A stretch of DNA of 64,000 bases from NCBI RefSeq assembly GCF_005281345.1, contig NZ_SZXJ01000103.1, positions 1-64,000 on the forward strand, given 5' to 3'. The notes under the pieces are model-generated. The model saw only the letters and a list, made by a program, of their open reading frames with translations. It did not search any database and was not told where the DNA came from. Source of the stretch: Citrobacter sp. wls619. Lineage in GTDB: Bacteria; Pseudomonadota; Gammaproteobacteria; Enterobacterales; Enterobacteriaceae. The position numbers and the translations under genes were made by a program. Shown here one piece after another: positions 42,351 through 52,252 of this stretch. Position 1 is the first letter of the stretch, and every line of letters begins with the position of its first letter.

Positions 42351-43058
42351 TTAGCAGGACTGCCAGTTCGCAGGCCAGGCCACATACAGGAATTTCACGG
42401 TCGATGGCGTGCCAAATTCGATGCTGGAACCTTTCGGGATAAACATCACATCCCCGGCTTTCGCAATCATGGTTTCGCCTTCATGACGAACGTGCAGTTC
42501 GCCTTCCAGAATCATGTCGATTTCGTCGTAGTTCAGCGTCCATGGGAAAAAAGCGTTATCCCACTGCATGAAACCGGCGGCCATGCTGCTGCCGTCCTGG
42601 TCAGTCACTAAGTCGGTTAAGCCAACACAGTGCGGTTGAGCGCCGTCAAAACGACCAAACTTCACGCTGCTGCCGTCAATGACTTTCACGCCGCCTTTGC
42701 CGGTAACCGAGTTAAAGCTCGGCTGCATTCCGCCCTGCTCCAGCGACTGCTTCTCCTTCATGACTTTATCCATCAGCTGCGCGACCAGGCTTTCGGTGAA
42801 CTGCCCTTCCGGCAGTTGCGCGATGATGGTTTCGCGAATGCGCTGACTTTCCGATTTGCCATCATCCGCTGGAGCGGCTGCCGCGGCAGTTGCTGCAACT
42901 GGCGCTGATTCGTCGCATTCAGTGATAGTGACGCCCAGCAGCTCCGCGACCTCGCGAGCCTCCGGGGTGATGATGCTGGCGCGCAGAACAACCGACAATT
43001 CCTGTTCGCCGCGTGCGTGGGCCGCACGAATATCGTTAGCTGTGATGAGTTTTTTCAC
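42351..43058 (-). CDS. eutQ: Cupin-type acetate kinase/assembly protein EutQ
   Basis: A 235-residue protein with an N-terminal BMC-associated part (about 1-60), an Ala-rich linker (about 52-66; AAATAAAAAPADDGK) and a C-terminal cupin fold (about 115-230; LEGELHVRHEGETMIAKAGD). Reported to have acetate kinase activity and a role in shell assembly. Its start overlaps the end of eutP by 23 nt, an unusually long overlap that implies coupled translation. Confidence 0.94.
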   Translation of the reverse strand: MKKLITANDIRAAHARGEQELSVVLRASIITPEAREVAELLGVTITECDESAPVAATAAAAAPADDGKSESQRIRETIIAQLPEGQFTESLVAQLMDKVMKEKQSLEQGGMQPSFNSVTGKGGVKVIDGSSVKFGRFDGAQPHCVGLTDLVTDQDGSSMAAGFMQWDNAFFPWTLNYDEIDMILEGELHVRHEGETMIAKAGDVMFIPKGSSIEFGTPSTVKFLYVAWPANWQSC

Positions 43059-43515
43059 CTGCCCTTTCCTCCTTTTGGCTGAGCTCAGTCAGATAATCCA
43101 CCAGGTGCTGCACGCTGCGCGGGTCATGGCTATTGAGTTCAAAAATTGGCTCCTGAAACCCTATCCCGCGAAGTAGTTGTCGCGTTGCGGCGACGTCGGC
43201 ATCCGGCATGTCCGTTTTGCTGATAACGGCGATTTGTCGTTTACTGGCGCCGATATCCAACAGCCCGGCAGGTAAGCGACTTTCTTTATCATTTGCCGCG
43301 TGTATATAAATCAACGTATCAACATCTTGCAGCGTAGTAATTAAGGCGTGATACCAGCGCGGATGGCTAAAATATTCTCCGGGTGTATCGATATCACCGT
43401 TTTCATTAAACTCCACGGCCTGCGTTTTTCTGGCGAGGGAATAATTTCCCTGGAGCGCATTAAAAAGCGTTGTTTTCCCCGCCCCGACCGTACCGACAAA
43501 CGCAATACGTTTCAT
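43036..43515 (-). CDS. eutP: Small GTPase-like acetate kinase EutP
   Basis: A 159-residue P-loop protein: GTVGAGKTT at about 8-16, the switch region DTPGEYFSHP (about 43-52) and KTDMPDAD at about 100-107. Described as an acetate kinase in Salmonella; related to PduV, which can associate with the shell. It follows eutS after 12 nt and overlaps eutQ by 23 nt. Confidence 0.94.
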   Translation of the reverse strand: MKRIAFVGTVGAGKTTLFNALQGNYSLARKTQAVEFNENGDIDTPGEYFSHPRWYHALITTLQDVDTLIYIHAANDKESRLPAGLLDIGASKRQIAVISKTDMPDADVAATRQLLRGIGFQEPIFELNSHDPRSVQHLVDYLTELSQKEERAGEKTHHS

Positions 43516-43527
43516 CGCCGCCTCTGA

Positions 43528-43863
43528 TTAACTTTTTGTCAGGTTGCACAAAGTGAAATTTAATACCCGACCCAGGCCGCTAACGGTCTGCAATAATGCT
43601 TCCTCGACCGCCCCAACAGAGCCGTAGATCACCAGCGCACCGCTGAATCTATCGAGAAAACCGATATGTACATCCGCGGCCTTCATAGCCAAATCACCGG
43701 CAATCATCGCGGTTTCGCCCGGCGTCAGCGTCATGATGCCGATAGCACCCGCTTCGGGAACGCCGATCTTTTTCGCCAGTTCTTCGCCAGGGTGCGCAAT
43801 GAGATGCGCCAGCGTGACCTGTTTCCCCGGCACAAATTCCTGAATGATGCGTTCTTTTTCCAT
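43528..43863 (-). CDS. eutS: Microcompartment shell protein EutS
   Basis: First gene of the eut operon. A 111-residue circularly permuted BMC-domain protein forming bent hexamers thought to sit at shell edges. The N-terminus [20 protein letters not shown] lies on an added beta barrel. GGAGG lies just 8 nt before the ATG. A CRP-like site lies about 90 bp upstream; EutR must also act in this region (43864-44030). Confidence 0.96.
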   Translation of the reverse strand: MEKERIIQEFVPGKQVTLAHLIAHPGEELAKKIGVPEAGAIGIMTLTPGETAMIAGDLAMKAADVHIGFLDRFSGALVIYGSVGAVEEALLQTVSGLGRVLNFTLCNLTKS

Positions 43864-43948
43864 TGCTCACCGCCTCCGCTAAAACTGTCCTCATCGTGGC
43901 AATTTTTTGTCAGAGTAAATAACAAAATTCGGCAACCAGGTTTAAAAG

Positions 43949-43962
43949 GTGAGGTAGATCAC
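43949..43962 (-). promoter_or_regulatory. CRP-like site of the eut operon promoter
   Basis: GTGA-N6-TCAC (GTGATCTACCTCAC on the minus strand), full consensus half sites, about 90 bp upstream of eutS. A TGTTAT -10 candidate at 43924-43919 would put the site near -42, a class II arrangement. Salmonella eut expression is known to need Crp and EutR. Confidence 0.65.
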
Positions 43963-44033
43963 TAAGAAAATAAAATAAAAATAAGGGTTAAAAATCAGGA
44001 TGAGGTGATTTATTAATGCAGGAAGAGTGCGCG

Positions 44034-44069
44034 TATAAAAAATGCCGAGTGAAGGGCTTCACGCGGCAT
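44034..44069 (-). terminator. Rho-independent terminator after mdtP
   Basis: Minus-strand stem ATGCCG-x-GTGAAG paired with CTTCAC-x-CGGCAT, followed by a T run. It ends mdtNOP transcription before the eut promoter. Confidence 0.88.
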
Positions 44070-44086
44070 CATCACGACTTTTCAAA

Positions 44087-45541
44087 CTATTCTTTTGTCA
44101 CTGCTGGAGCCTGGTAACCGCCCCCCAGCGATTTCATTAGCTGAATATTTTGAATAACCCGCTGGGTGTCCAGGATGAGTAGCGATATCTCTTCCGCCAG
44201 AACGGGAAGCCGGGCTTCGGTTGCCTGTAAGCGGCTTCCCAGACCACGTTGAAAGGCGGCTTCAGCGGCAGCCTGGGTATAGCGCATCGCCTCAACCCGG
44301 TCCAGTTGCATTCCTCGTTCTTCATTCAGCGTCTGCAAACGCGTACCGTTGATCGCAACATCGCGCACGGCGTCGAGTACCTGTTGATTATAGCGTTCAA
44401 TCATCATGTTACTGGCGGCCCGGGTGTGCTGCAGGTTGGCATTGAGACGCCCGCCATCGAACAACGGCAGGCGCAAGCCAGGAATGAAGTTAATCTGCTT
44501 GCTGGTACTTTTAAACAGCTGGTCGAGATGAATTGCATCCAGGCCAAAAAACGCTTTGATATCGAAACTCGGATAGAACAGCGCGCGAGCGGCATCCACC
44601 TGGCTTAACGATGCCTGCACGTACCAGCGCATCGCCTGTAAATCAGGACGTCTGGCGAGCAATTCATACGATAGCGTTGCTGGAAGACCGGTTTGTATCT
44701 GCGGCAAAGCAATCGGCTTGATATCAGGAAAATCGCTGGCACCGATCAGCGCCCGCAGCGACTCCCGAGTTTCTTTGATTTGCCCTTTTACCGCCGCAAT
44801 CTGTTTGTCCACTGCCAGCATCTGCGCTTTTGCACCGTGGTACGGCACCTTCGCTTCCAGCCCGTGGGCGACTTTGCTTTGGTGAGCTTTCACGGCGAAA
44901 TCAATAACGTCACGAGTTTGTTGCAGCAGGTCAAGCATCTGATAGCTAGCCTGCATACTGTAATAAAGCTGCGCTACGCCAGCGCTGAGAGACAGTTCAA
45001 CCGCCGCCGTCTCAGCAAGTGCAGCATTTTGCGCGCCGATGGCCGCCGCAACCGCTGAACGATGCACGCCCCACAGATCAAGATCCAGACCGGCAAACAA
45101 TCCTACCGTCGCTTCAGTGTAGTAAGGGCCATCCATACCGAGCTTTGGCGCATCCATCGCATAAGGGCTAAGGAAGCCGTTGGCCGAAACCCGTTGCCGG
45201 TTGACCATCCCTAATGCAGCAATCTGGAGCCGCGATCCGGCCTCTAACAGGTCGGCCTGCGATTGTGCCTGCTCTTCGCGCAGTTTCGCCTCAGCCAGCG
45301 TATGCGAGCCGGAAAGCGTACGCTGAATAAGTTTGTCCAGTTGTGGATCGTTGAACTGACGCCACCATTGCGCCTGCGGCCACCCCTGGCTGGCGAGATG
45401 AATGTCATCAGCCAGTTTGATTTGATCGGGCTGAATGGACTGATGCTGGGCGGAATCTTTACGTATCAGCGCACAACCAGCGAGCGCTGTGGTGCCGGCA
45501 AGAATGCCACAAAGTAGTAATCGTGGAAGGTTACTGGTCAT
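44087..45541 (-). CDS. mdtP: Outer-membrane efflux lipoprotein MdtP
   Basis: TolC/OprM-type outer-membrane channel of the MdtNOP efflux system. The start at MTSNLPRLLL gives 484 residues with a lipoprotein signal ending LAGC (Cys23); it overlaps the mdtO stop by 4 nt (ATGA), while an earlier in-frame start lies inside mdtO. Two outer-membrane efflux repeats (about 70-265, 285-480) with long helical segments follow. E. coli mdtP is about 488 residues. MdtNOP is reported to help resistance to puromycin, acriflavine and tetraphenylarsonium. Confidence 0.93.
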   Translation of the reverse strand: MTSNLPRLLLCGILAGTTALAGCALIRKDSAQHQSIQPDQIKLADDIHLASQGWPQAQWWRQFNDPQLDKLIQRTLSGSHTLAEAKLREEQAQSQADLLEAGSRLQIAALGMVNRQRVSANGFLSPYAMDAPKLGMDGPYYTEATVGLFAGLDLDLWGVHRSAVAAAIGAQNAALAETAAVELSLSAGVAQLYYSMQASYQMLDLLQQTRDVIDFAVKAHQSKVAHGLEAKVPYHGAKAQMLAVDKQIAAVKGQIKETRESLRALIGASDFPDIKPIALPQIQTGLPATLSYELLARRPDLQAMRWYVQASLSQVDAARALFYPSFDIKAFFGLDAIHLDQLFKSTSKQINFIPGLRLPLFDGGRLNANLQHTRAASNMMIERYNQQVLDAVRDVAINGTRLQTLNEERGMQLDRVEAMRYTQAAAEAAFQRGLGSRLQATEARLPVLAEEISLLILDTQRVIQNIQLMKSLGGGYQAPAVTKE

Positions 45542-47586
45542 AGTTGAGAGACTCCTTGCACCGGCTCTCTGGCTGGCGATTGATCCGTGTGGGTCCAGTC
45601 GGGTAAACGGATCATCTGCTGCATGACGCATTGCTCCTGTTTGTCTGACCCGGATAATTTTTCCAAAGAGGAGGATGAGAGCGCGATATCAGGAGGTGAA
45701 CTCGTGCCGCTCGTCAGGCCCTGCGCGTATTTTTCTAACGCATCGGCAAAACGGGCCGCTCTCGCCTGCTGCGCTTCGTCGTCCAGCATCTCGGTATGCT
45801 CCCAGGTTGTTTCCCAGGCATAAAGAATTTCTCGCCCCTGGTGAATAACCTGCTGGCCGTAATTAACCAGCCTGGTACGCTCATCGGCATCCAGATGACG
45901 CTCTAATGCCACTCGCTCGCAGATTTCCTCGCAGCTGCTGATTGTGGCCAGAAAACCAATACGCAGTTGCAAATAGTTGCGCTGAGCTACCGCATCCTGT
46001 GGGCGCGGAATACGCATAAGCTTACTGAGTATCCCCAGCGCGTCCGCCAGCTTTTTCGGCAGCGCGCCCGCTTCGCTTTCGGGCCAGATGAAGGTGTAGA
46101 CAACGGCTGAAACCGCAGTACCAATCAGGATCCCGATGGCACGATCGCGTACTTCAACCAGGTCGTAGATCGGCCCGAATGTGTTCTCAAGCGTTGCCAG
46201 TGCGAAAGTGACGACCATCTGCGTACCGATGTAGGACGAGCGTTCCGAGCCTGTGGCGATCCACGCGCCAAGCAGAAATACCGGTGTCAGAACACACAAT
46301 AATTCAACGATACCGTCTAGCCAGGGCATGATAAAAATCGTCACCAGCAGCGCTAAAATTGCGCCACATAGCGCACCGCCAAAGCGCAACACCATTTTCT
46401 GATACGACGAAGCAATACTGGCATTCGCCACAATGATACAGGTCAGCATACAGGTGTGGATGCCTTCCCAATCGACGCCGGAATAAAAGACATAGCAAAT
46501 CAGGCATGCCAGCAGCGTTTTCAGGGCATAGCGGATATAGACCGGGTTGGTAAACGCATCAGCAGCCATTGACGGCGGCTTCACTGCCGGGGTTGGCGGT
46601 GCGTCGGGATCCATATGCCCTTGCTGTAACAACATCTGACAGAGCGTTTGCAGACCACACGCCTGCGCGACGGCACTCTCGTCAGCGCTGAGATGCCATT
46701 CGCTACGCCAAGGTTCACCCTGAGCAATCGCATTTTGCAGCCCGGCAATTTCACCGCGCAGCTTACTGATTAACTCGCCAGTTGGCGGGTCGCTGGGTAT
46801 GGCCGAAATATCAAAGCGGTTAAGCGTGGCATATATCCAGGTCACCGTTGCGACACATGTCTGCCACCAGGCGCTTCTTGCGCGCCAGTCGGCATCATCA
46901 GCCATGCAAAACACGTTAAGCTTTTGCAGAGCCAGCGCTTCTTTCTCAATATTTTTTTCTGCCAGAGGCACAACGGACGACGTCAAATGGCTAACTGCAT
47001 CATCCAGCCTCTCGCAAAGCGCCGTGCGCATCTGCTGAACCGCCCGGCTGGGAAACCACAAAACGCCGGTCAGCACCATCAGCAAGGTGGGATAGAGGCC
47101 AACCACGATACACCACAGCGTTAAACGCAGTACGATATCCGGATAATCGAGCATCCCCGGAAAGGTTTGGCCATATACCGCCACAATGGCAACGGCGAAA
47201 AAGACCAATCCCAGGCGATGGGTGCGCATCATAAACATGCTTCCCAACACAATCAGGCTGGCAATGCCCATGCGTAATAACGGATAGCTGTAGGTCCATT
47301 TGTAGATCAGCAGCAGGCTGCAAATCTCAAGCACGGTGGCGACCACAAACAGAATCGCCACAAATTTGGTATAGAAGGCGTTGGACTGAATACCGTAAAA
47401 CAGCACCGCCAGCGATATTGCCAGGAATGGGATTTCAAAGGTCATTGAAACCAGCACTACCACCAGGCAATTCACCCATAGCAGCATCGTCTGATGGGCC
47501 CGCCCCGGACGCCGTTCGCTTAGCTCTTCATGAAAAAAAGCCAGCAGTCGGATCCATGACATCGGTAAACAATTGAGGGCGCGCAT
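45538..47586 (-). CDS. mdtO: FUSC-type inner-membrane efflux protein MdtO
   Basis: A 682-residue aromatic-acid-exporter/FUSC-family membrane protein. It has two sets of hydrophobic segments (about 33-190 and 350-510) separated by cytoplasmic domains, and a cytoplasmic C-terminus. ELSERRPGRAHQTMLLWVNC near the N-terminus and SSYIGTQMVVTFALATLENT (about 470-489) agree with E. coli MdtO. The start shares a base with the mdtN stop (TAATG) and its stop overlaps mdtP, so all three pump parts are translationally coupled. Confidence 0.93.
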   Translation of the reverse strand: MRALNCLPMSWIRLLAFFHEELSERRPGRAHQTMLLWVNCLVVVLVSMTFEIPFLAISLAVLFYGIQSNAFYTKFVAILFVVATVLEICSLLLIYKWTYSYPLLRMGIASLIVLGSMFMMRTHRLGLVFFAVAIVAVYGQTFPGMLDYPDIVLRLTLWCIVVGLYPTLLMVLTGVLWFPSRAVQQMRTALCERLDDAVSHLTSSVVPLAEKNIEKEALALQKLNVFCMADDADWRARSAWWQTCVATVTWIYATLNRFDISAIPSDPPTGELISKLRGEIAGLQNAIAQGEPWRSEWHLSADESAVAQACGLQTLCQMLLQQGHMDPDAPPTPAVKPPSMAADAFTNPVYIRYALKTLLACLICYVFYSGVDWEGIHTCMLTCIIVANASIASSYQKMVLRFGGALCGAILALLVTIFIMPWLDGIVELLCVLTPVFLLGAWIATGSERSSYIGTQMVVTFALATLENTFGPIYDLVEVRDRAIGILIGTAVSAVVYTFIWPESEAGALPKKLADALGILSKLMRIPRPQDAVAQRNYLQLRIGFLATISSCEEICERVALERHLDADERTRLVNYGQQVIHQGREILYAWETTWEHTEMLDDEAQQARAARFADALEKYAQGLTSGTSSPPDIALSSSSLEKLSGSDKQEQCVMQQMIRLPDWTHTDQSPAREPVQGVSQL

Positions 47587-48617
47587 TATTGCGGCTCGAG
47601 CGTTGCGACAGCCGAAGCGCCAATACGAAACATCTCTGCGTCCGGCTTATCCACCCTAATTTTCACCGGAAAACGCTGCGCCACACGGACCCAGTTAATT
47701 GAGCGGGATACGTGCGGTAATCCTCCCAGCACAATGCCGCCATCATCAGGCAGCACCCCGTAGCCAATCGAATCCACTTTTCCCTGGAAGGTTCTGCCTG
47801 AATCGCTCATCAAATGAAGAGTCGCGGGAACGCCCGGGCGAATATTCTTTAAGTCCGTCTCGCGAAAATTAGCGATGACATACCACTGGCGTGTGTCGAT
47901 CAGGGTAAATACGGGTTTCATTGCTGAAGCAAACTGGCCGACGGACGTTTTCAGAGAAACAATCCGTCCATCAAAAGGTGCGCGAACAATCGTCATATCC
48001 AGATAGAGCTTAGTCAGGGCGATATCAGCCTGTACAACCTCCCGTTGGGCCACCAGCGCATCAACGCCGCTCACGGCGCTGGCCGCCTGCTGCGCCTGGA
48101 GTAAAATAGCATTAAGATCGGCCGCAGCGGCCCGCTGTGCCGTTCTGGCGCGGTCAACATCTTCCACAGAGACAAAACCTTCCGATAACAGAGGTTCAGT
48201 ACGGCGCAATGTATCGCCCGCCTGTTTTGCCGCGGCGCGCGCTTTCGCAACTGCCGCCTGAACGGAATCGGCACCGTATTTTTGTGCATCAACGCTGCGC
48301 TGGGTCAGCATAATCTGCTTATCTAGCGCGGCAAGCGCGGCTTCCGCCTTCGCCAGATTGGCTTGATACTGGCGCGGATCGATGCGGAAAAGCAGATCCC
48401 CCTGCTTGACCGGCTGGTTATCTTTTACCGCCAGCTCGACAATGCGCCCACTGACTTCGGGTACAACGTCAATGGTATCCGCAGCGGCATAGGCATCACT
48501 TGTTGATGGCGAACTGTCCACTCGCCAGATAACAAACACCAACACAACCAGCGTCAGTAGTACCAGAACCAAGGCTGGTATTTTTTTACCCGGCGATTTT
48601 TTCAGTGAACTTTCCAT
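47586..48617 (-). CDS. mdtN: Membrane-fusion (HlyD-type) protein MdtN
   Basis: A 343-residue periplasmic adaptor linking MdtO to MdtP. It has one N-terminal membrane anchor (about 14-32), a biotinyl-lipoyl-like segment VVPEVSGRIVELAVKDNQPV (about 51-70) and a coiled-coil hairpin (about 85-190). The second lipoyl/beta-barrel part has TIVRAPFDGRIVSLKTSVGQ (about 209-228). Same length as E. coli MdtN and nearly collinear. It is preceded 19 nt upstream by ytcA. Confidence 0.94.
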   Translation of the reverse strand: MESSLKKSPGKKIPALVLVLLTLVVLVFVIWRVDSSPSTSDAYAAADTIDVVPEVSGRIVELAVKDNQPVKQGDLLFRIDPRQYQANLAKAEAALAALDKQIMLTQRSVDAQKYGADSVQAAVAKARAAAKQAGDTLRRTEPLLSEGFVSVEDVDRARTAQRAAAADLNAILLQAQQAASAVSGVDALVAQREVVQADIALTKLYLDMTIVRAPFDGRIVSLKTSVGQFASAMKPVFTLIDTRQWYVIANFRETDLKNIRPGVPATLHLMSDSGRTFQGKVDSIGYGVLPDDGGIVLGGLPHVSRSINWVRVAQRFPVKIRVDKPDAEMFRIGASAVATLEPQ

Positions 48618-48636
48618 GAGGGTATCTCAACATGAA

Positions 48637-48912
48637 TTAAAAAAACACCAGCCAGAACAGCATGGAGTAGAGGACAAAAAGGCTGGTATACACAATAGAG
48701 GGAAATCCCGGCCGTATATTTCTGTAAGTAATAAATCGCCGGGTGAGCAATGTCAGAAGAACGCCCATAATAATGCAAAATAGCCAACCAGGATAATATG
48801 CGCCGATAACGGGAATCGCGGGCGACAGGGTACATCCGGTTAATAATATCGCTGGCGTAAGCCAGAAAACTTTTTCAATTTGCGTCACAATACGGGATTT
48901 GAATTTTTGCAT
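48637..48912 (-). CDS. ytcA: Small DUF1656-like lipoprotein YtcA
   Basis: A small membrane lipoprotein found upstream of mdtN/aaeX-type pumps. With the start at MQKFKSRIV it has 91 residues, the E. coli YtcA length; in-frame ATGs 12 and 30 nt upstream are possible alternatives. The lipobox LTGC puts the lipidated Cys at 27; two further hydrophobic segments follow (about 37-55 and 70-90). It is the first gene of ytcA-mdtNOP and its function is unknown. Confidence 0.88.
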   Translation of the reverse strand: MQKFKSRIVTQIEKVFWLTPAILLTGCTLSPAIPVIGAYYPGWLFCIIMGVLLTLLTRRFITYRNIRPGFPSIVYTSLFVLYSMLFWLVFF

Positions 48913-49143
48913 AATGAAATACATCCTGTTTATTGCGAACAATATCCTGAGTGAATGTAAAATATCTTAAGAAGGTAAAGGTATCGCTACCCATTACTAA
49001 TAGTAAACTCTTTTATCAACTCACCGCATTCATAACTTATATTTACCATCTATCATCCAATAAAATACATTCAATAACCGAATAATTAAACGCTTTAAGC
49101 CCTTACAGCCGACTTCTCTTCTTATGATATTACCGCGCTATAG

Positions 49144-49152
49144 TGCTATAAT
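49144..49152 (+). promoter_or_regulatory. Extended -10 promoter for aslB
   Basis: TGCTATAAT is a perfect extended -10 element (TGnTATAAT), about 160 nt upstream of aslB, in the 402-bp divergent gap between ytcA and aslB (48913-49314). No clear -35 is seen, as is usual for extended -10 promoters. The rest of the gap is AT-rich with no gene that I can support. Confidence 0.5.
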
Positions 49153-49314
49153 GGGAAATATCAGCGTGTATTATTCTGAATTTACGCCCCGGCTTCAATA
49201 AATTATCAGGTGATATGGTTGAATGCTATTACTACCTATAGACGCATTGCCTGCCGCCCCTCTGAGTAAGGTGTCGCAGAGCATCGGAAAATAGTTTTTA
49301 AGGGTCAGCGTAAT

Positions 49315-50556
49315 ATGTCTCAAAATATATCAACCCGAGCTTTTCATGCTATGGCGAAACCTGGCGGGTCGGACTGCAACCTGAACTGCGCTTACTGCTT
49401 CTATCTCGAAAAACACGCGTTATATGACGATGTTTCACAACCTCGTATGAATGGTACGATGCTGGAGCATTATGTCCGCGATTATATCGCCTCAAGCGAT
49501 CCAAAATCAGAGGTGGCATTCACCTGGCAAGGTGGGGAGCCGACGCTACTGGGACTGGATTTTTACCGTCGCGCTGTCGCTCTTCAGACCCAATACGGTG
49601 CCGGACGGCAGATCAGCAATAGTTTTCAAACCAACGGCGTGCTGTTAGATGATGAGTGGTGCGAGTTTTTTGTACGCCATAACTTCCTGATTGGCTTATC
49701 GCTGGACGGGCCGGAGGACATTCATAACGAATACCGCCTGACTAAGGGTGGCCGTCCGACGCACAAGCTCGTGATGCGTGCTTTAGCGCGGCTTCAGCAG
49801 CATGGCGTGCAGTATAACGTGCTGGCCTGCGTGAATCACCATAGCGCCCGGCAGCCGGAGAAAGTGTACGAATCTCTCGTCGCCAGCGGTATTGAGTTTA
49901 TTCAGTTTATCCCCGTCGTCGAGCGTCTGGCCGACGCATCAGCACAGCAGTCCAGCCTGACGCTACGTTCGCCCGGCGAAGCCTCCGGGACGCTAACATC
50001 ATGGTCGGTACAACCTGAAGACTATGGTACATTTCTTTGTCACGTTTTTGACCGCTGGGTTAAGCGTGACGTAGGTAAAGTTTACGTCATGAACATTGAG
50101 TGGGCATTCGCCAGCTTCGTCGGCATGCCCGGCGCGGTCTGCCATCACCAGCCTACCTGCGGGCGTTCCGTGGTTGTCGAGCATAATGGCGACGTTTATG
50201 CCTGCGATCATTACGTCTACCCGCAATATCATTTAGGCAATATCTGCGAGCAAACCTTTGCAGCAATGCTGGACTCAGCAAAACAGGTTGATTTCGGTAA
50301 AGATAAATACACCACGCTGCCCAATCAGTGCCGTCAGTGTTCGGTACTAAAAGCCTGCTGGGGCGGATGTCCAAAGCATCGTTTTGCGTTAACGGAAGAG
50401 GGCAAACCGGGATTGAATTATTTGTGTGCCGGGTTTCGCCGCTATTTCCAGCATTTACCGCCATATCTGAAGGCGATGACCGATCTGATGGCGATGGGCC
50501 GCCCGGTCAGCGATATTATGCATGCCCATTTACACCATCGCAGAAAAGAAAAATAG
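49315..50556 (+). CDS. aslB: Anaerobic sulfatase-maturating radical SAM enzyme AslB
   Basis: A 413-residue radical SAM enzyme of the anSME family, which oxidises a serine or cysteine of a client sulfatase to formylglycine without oxygen. The radical SAM cluster motif is CNLNCAYC (Cys21, Cys25, Cys28). The SPASM region near the C-terminus has CHHQPTCGRSVVVEHNGDVY, ACDHYVYPQYHLGNI and CRQCSVLKACWGGCPKHR, binding two further clusters. AAGGG precedes the ATG by 10 nt. It is convergent with aslA, its likely client, which has a Ser-type motif. Confidence 0.92.
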   Translation: MSQNISTRAFHAMAKPGGSDCNLNCAYCFYLEKHALYDDVSQPRMNGTMLEHYVRDYIASSDPKSEVAFTWQGGEPTLLGLDFYRRAVALQTQYGAGRQISNSFQTNGVLLDDEWCEFFVRHNFLIGLSLDGPEDIHNEYRLTKGGRPTHKLVMRALARLQQHGVQYNVLACVNHHSARQPEKVYESLVASGIEFIQFIPVVERLADASAQQSSLTLRSPGEASGTLTSWSVQPEDYGTFLCHVFDRWVKRDVGKVYVMNIEWAFASFVGMPGAVCHHQPTCGRSVVVEHNGDVYACDHYVYPQYHLGNICEQTFAAMLDSAKQVDFGKDKYTTLPNQCRQCSVLKACWGGCPKHRFALTEEGKPGLNYLCAGFRRYFQHLPPYLKAMTDLMAMGRPVSDIMHAHLHHRRKEK

Positions 50557-50557
50557 A

Positions 50558-50585
50558 ATAACCGGCTGCATAAGAAGCCGGTTAT
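50558..50585 (-). terminator. Hairpin between convergent aslB and aslA
   Basis: Perfect 10-bp stem ATAACCGGCT/AGCCGGTTAT with an 8-nt loop. On the minus strand it is followed by a T-rich stretch, so it should end aslA; it lies just after the aslB stop and may serve both. Confidence 0.8.
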
Positions 50586-50599
50586 CTACTGAATACAAC

Positions 50600-52252
50600 T
50601 TAGAGTTTAATCTGCACTTTAGGCGGATATTTTTTCAGAATTTCCATGTAGTTATGGGCCTCATCCTGTAAAGGTACCCCCATCGGAATATGGCGTACGC
50701 CAACGCTTTCATCTTCCTGCGGATTGGTATAGAGGTTAAACATCATCGCTCCTGCCGTTTTCATCACTGCGCCTGTGAAGCCGCCCTGATAGCCAGTTTG
50801 CGTGAAAGCGAAAGGCTGCTGGATAAGCAGATGATATTTAAATTCATCGATACGAACCGCCGAAAGCTCACCATTGAGAAAGTAGTGTTCTGTTTTACGG
50901 TTTGATTGCCCGTCTTTACCGATAAAGAAAGATGCCTGGTCAACGCCATCAATAAAGGTTTTTTCAGGGACCAGTTTCGCCAGTTCCGCACCCGGATGGC
51001 CTGCCAGTGAAAGACTGGTCGGGAACAAATCCGCCAAATCCACAATCCCGTCGGATCGACGCGGTTGGATCATTCCCTTCCAGTAAACAAACGTCGGCAC
51101 GCGCACCCCACCTTCCCACGTTGAGCCTTTCGCGCCACGGAACGGCGTGCGGCCATGTGGCGGCACTTCCGCTTCCGGGCCGTTATCGGAGGTAAAGACG
51201 ATCAGTGTATTATCCAGTTGGCCGCTGGTCTCCAGCGCTTTGTACAGGTTGGCAAAGACGTCATTCATCTCCACCATACAATCGCTGTAGGAAGTGCGTG
51301 CTGGCGAGCGCCCGGCATAATGGGCATTCGGATAGTTATCAAAATGGCAGCCGCGCGTCCCGTAATACAGGAAGAACGGCTTGTCTTTCTTCGCCATGCT
51401 GTCGATAAACTCAACGCCGTATTTCATCCAACGCTGGTCCAGATCTTCCATATACTTCGGCGTGATTTCGGCTACAGCTTCCTGCTTGCCTCCGCGTACC
51501 GCATGGACATCATTTTTATCGAACGGCAGATTCTGAATATACTGGCTACGGGCAGGACTTAGCGCCACTTCCGGGTTCACATTCGGATCGCGCCATTCGG
51601 TGTACATGTCGGAGACGGAGTTAAAACCGCGGAAATCGTCAAAACCGACGTTTTGCGGCTGCGAACCGGTATTCTCACCCATGTGCCATTTACCGATGGC
51701 TTGCGTGATATAGCCTTGATCGTGCAACAGTTGCGGTAGCGTGGTCAGTCCTTCAAGACCGCCTGGCATACCGTACATTGGCGGCATTAAAATTCCATGA
51801 TGAACGGAGTATTGCCCGGTCATGATCGTCGCACGAGTTGGAGAGGAACTCGGCTGCGAATAGGCCGAGGTCAGGACTAATCCCTGATTTGCGACGGCAT
51901 CGATATCCGGCGTCGGGTTACCCACGGCCTCCCCTCCCCCGTTAAAACCGACATCCATCCAGCCGACGTCATCAAGAATGAACACCACAATATTAGGCTT
52001 TTTGCCCGTTTTCTTTTCTAACTCAGCCAGCTTCTGCCGCGTATCTTTATCCTGTGCAGGATGAGACATGACCGGCATCAAGTTGTCAGCAATTTTTGTC
52101 GTTGGCGTAACAAGGTATTGATTGGGGTGGTCATAACCCGCATGTCCATCCTGGGAAGTCGCAACGGCGGGGGTATCTGCCGCGCTGGCGGTCAATGGGA
52201 TCGCTGCGGCAATAGCTATTGCAAGCAGCCTTGGAGAAAATACTAAATCCAT
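50600..52252 (-). CDS. aslA: Periplasmic Ser-type sulfatase AslA
   Basis: A 550-residue arylsulfatase-like hydrolase, almost collinear with E. coli AslA. The signal peptide is about 1-24 (cleavage after ASA). Metal-site [18 protein letters not shown] lies about 89-106. The sulfatase signature is S-S-P-T-R (136-140) followed by ATIMTG, so the formylglycine precursor is Ser136. DNGPE and [14 protein letters not shown] (about 370-400) follow. I chose [10 protein letters not shown] as start to match the signal peptide; GGAG lies 9 nt upstream. Natural substrate unknown. Two palindromes lie upstream. Confidence 0.92.
   Translation of the reverse strand: MDLVFSPRLLAIAIAAAIPLTASAADTPAVATSQDGHAGYDHPNQYLVTPTTKIADNLMPVMSHPAQDKDTRQKLAELEKKTGKKPNIVVFILDDVGWMDVGFNGGGEAVGNPTPDIDAVANQGLVLTSAYSQPSSSPTRATIMTGQYSVHHGILMPPMYGMPGGLEGLTTLPQLLHDQGYITQAIGKWHMGENTGSQPQNVGFDDFRGFNSVSDMYTEWRDPNVNPEVALSPARSQYIQNLPFDKNDVHAVRGGKQEAVAEITPKYMEDLDQRWMKYGVEFIDSMAKKDKPFFLYYGTRGCHFDNYPNAHYAGRSPARTSYSDCMVEMNDVFANLYKALETSGQLDNTLIVFTSDNGPEAEVPPHGRTPFRGAKGSTWEGGVRVPTFVYWKGMIQPRRSDGIVDLADLFPTSLSLAGHPGAELAKLVPEKTFIDGVDQASFFIGKDGQSNRKTEHYFLNGELSAVRIDEFKYHLLIQQPFAFTQTGYQGGFTGAVMKTAGAMMFNLYTNPQEDESVGVRHIPMGVPLQDEAHNYMEILKKYPPKVQIKL

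Noticed and set aside
44087-52252. Mobile element carrying the efflux-sulfatase block
   Set aside because: No integrase, transposase, attachment-site duplication or insertion sequence was seen at either end, so transfer is only a possibility.
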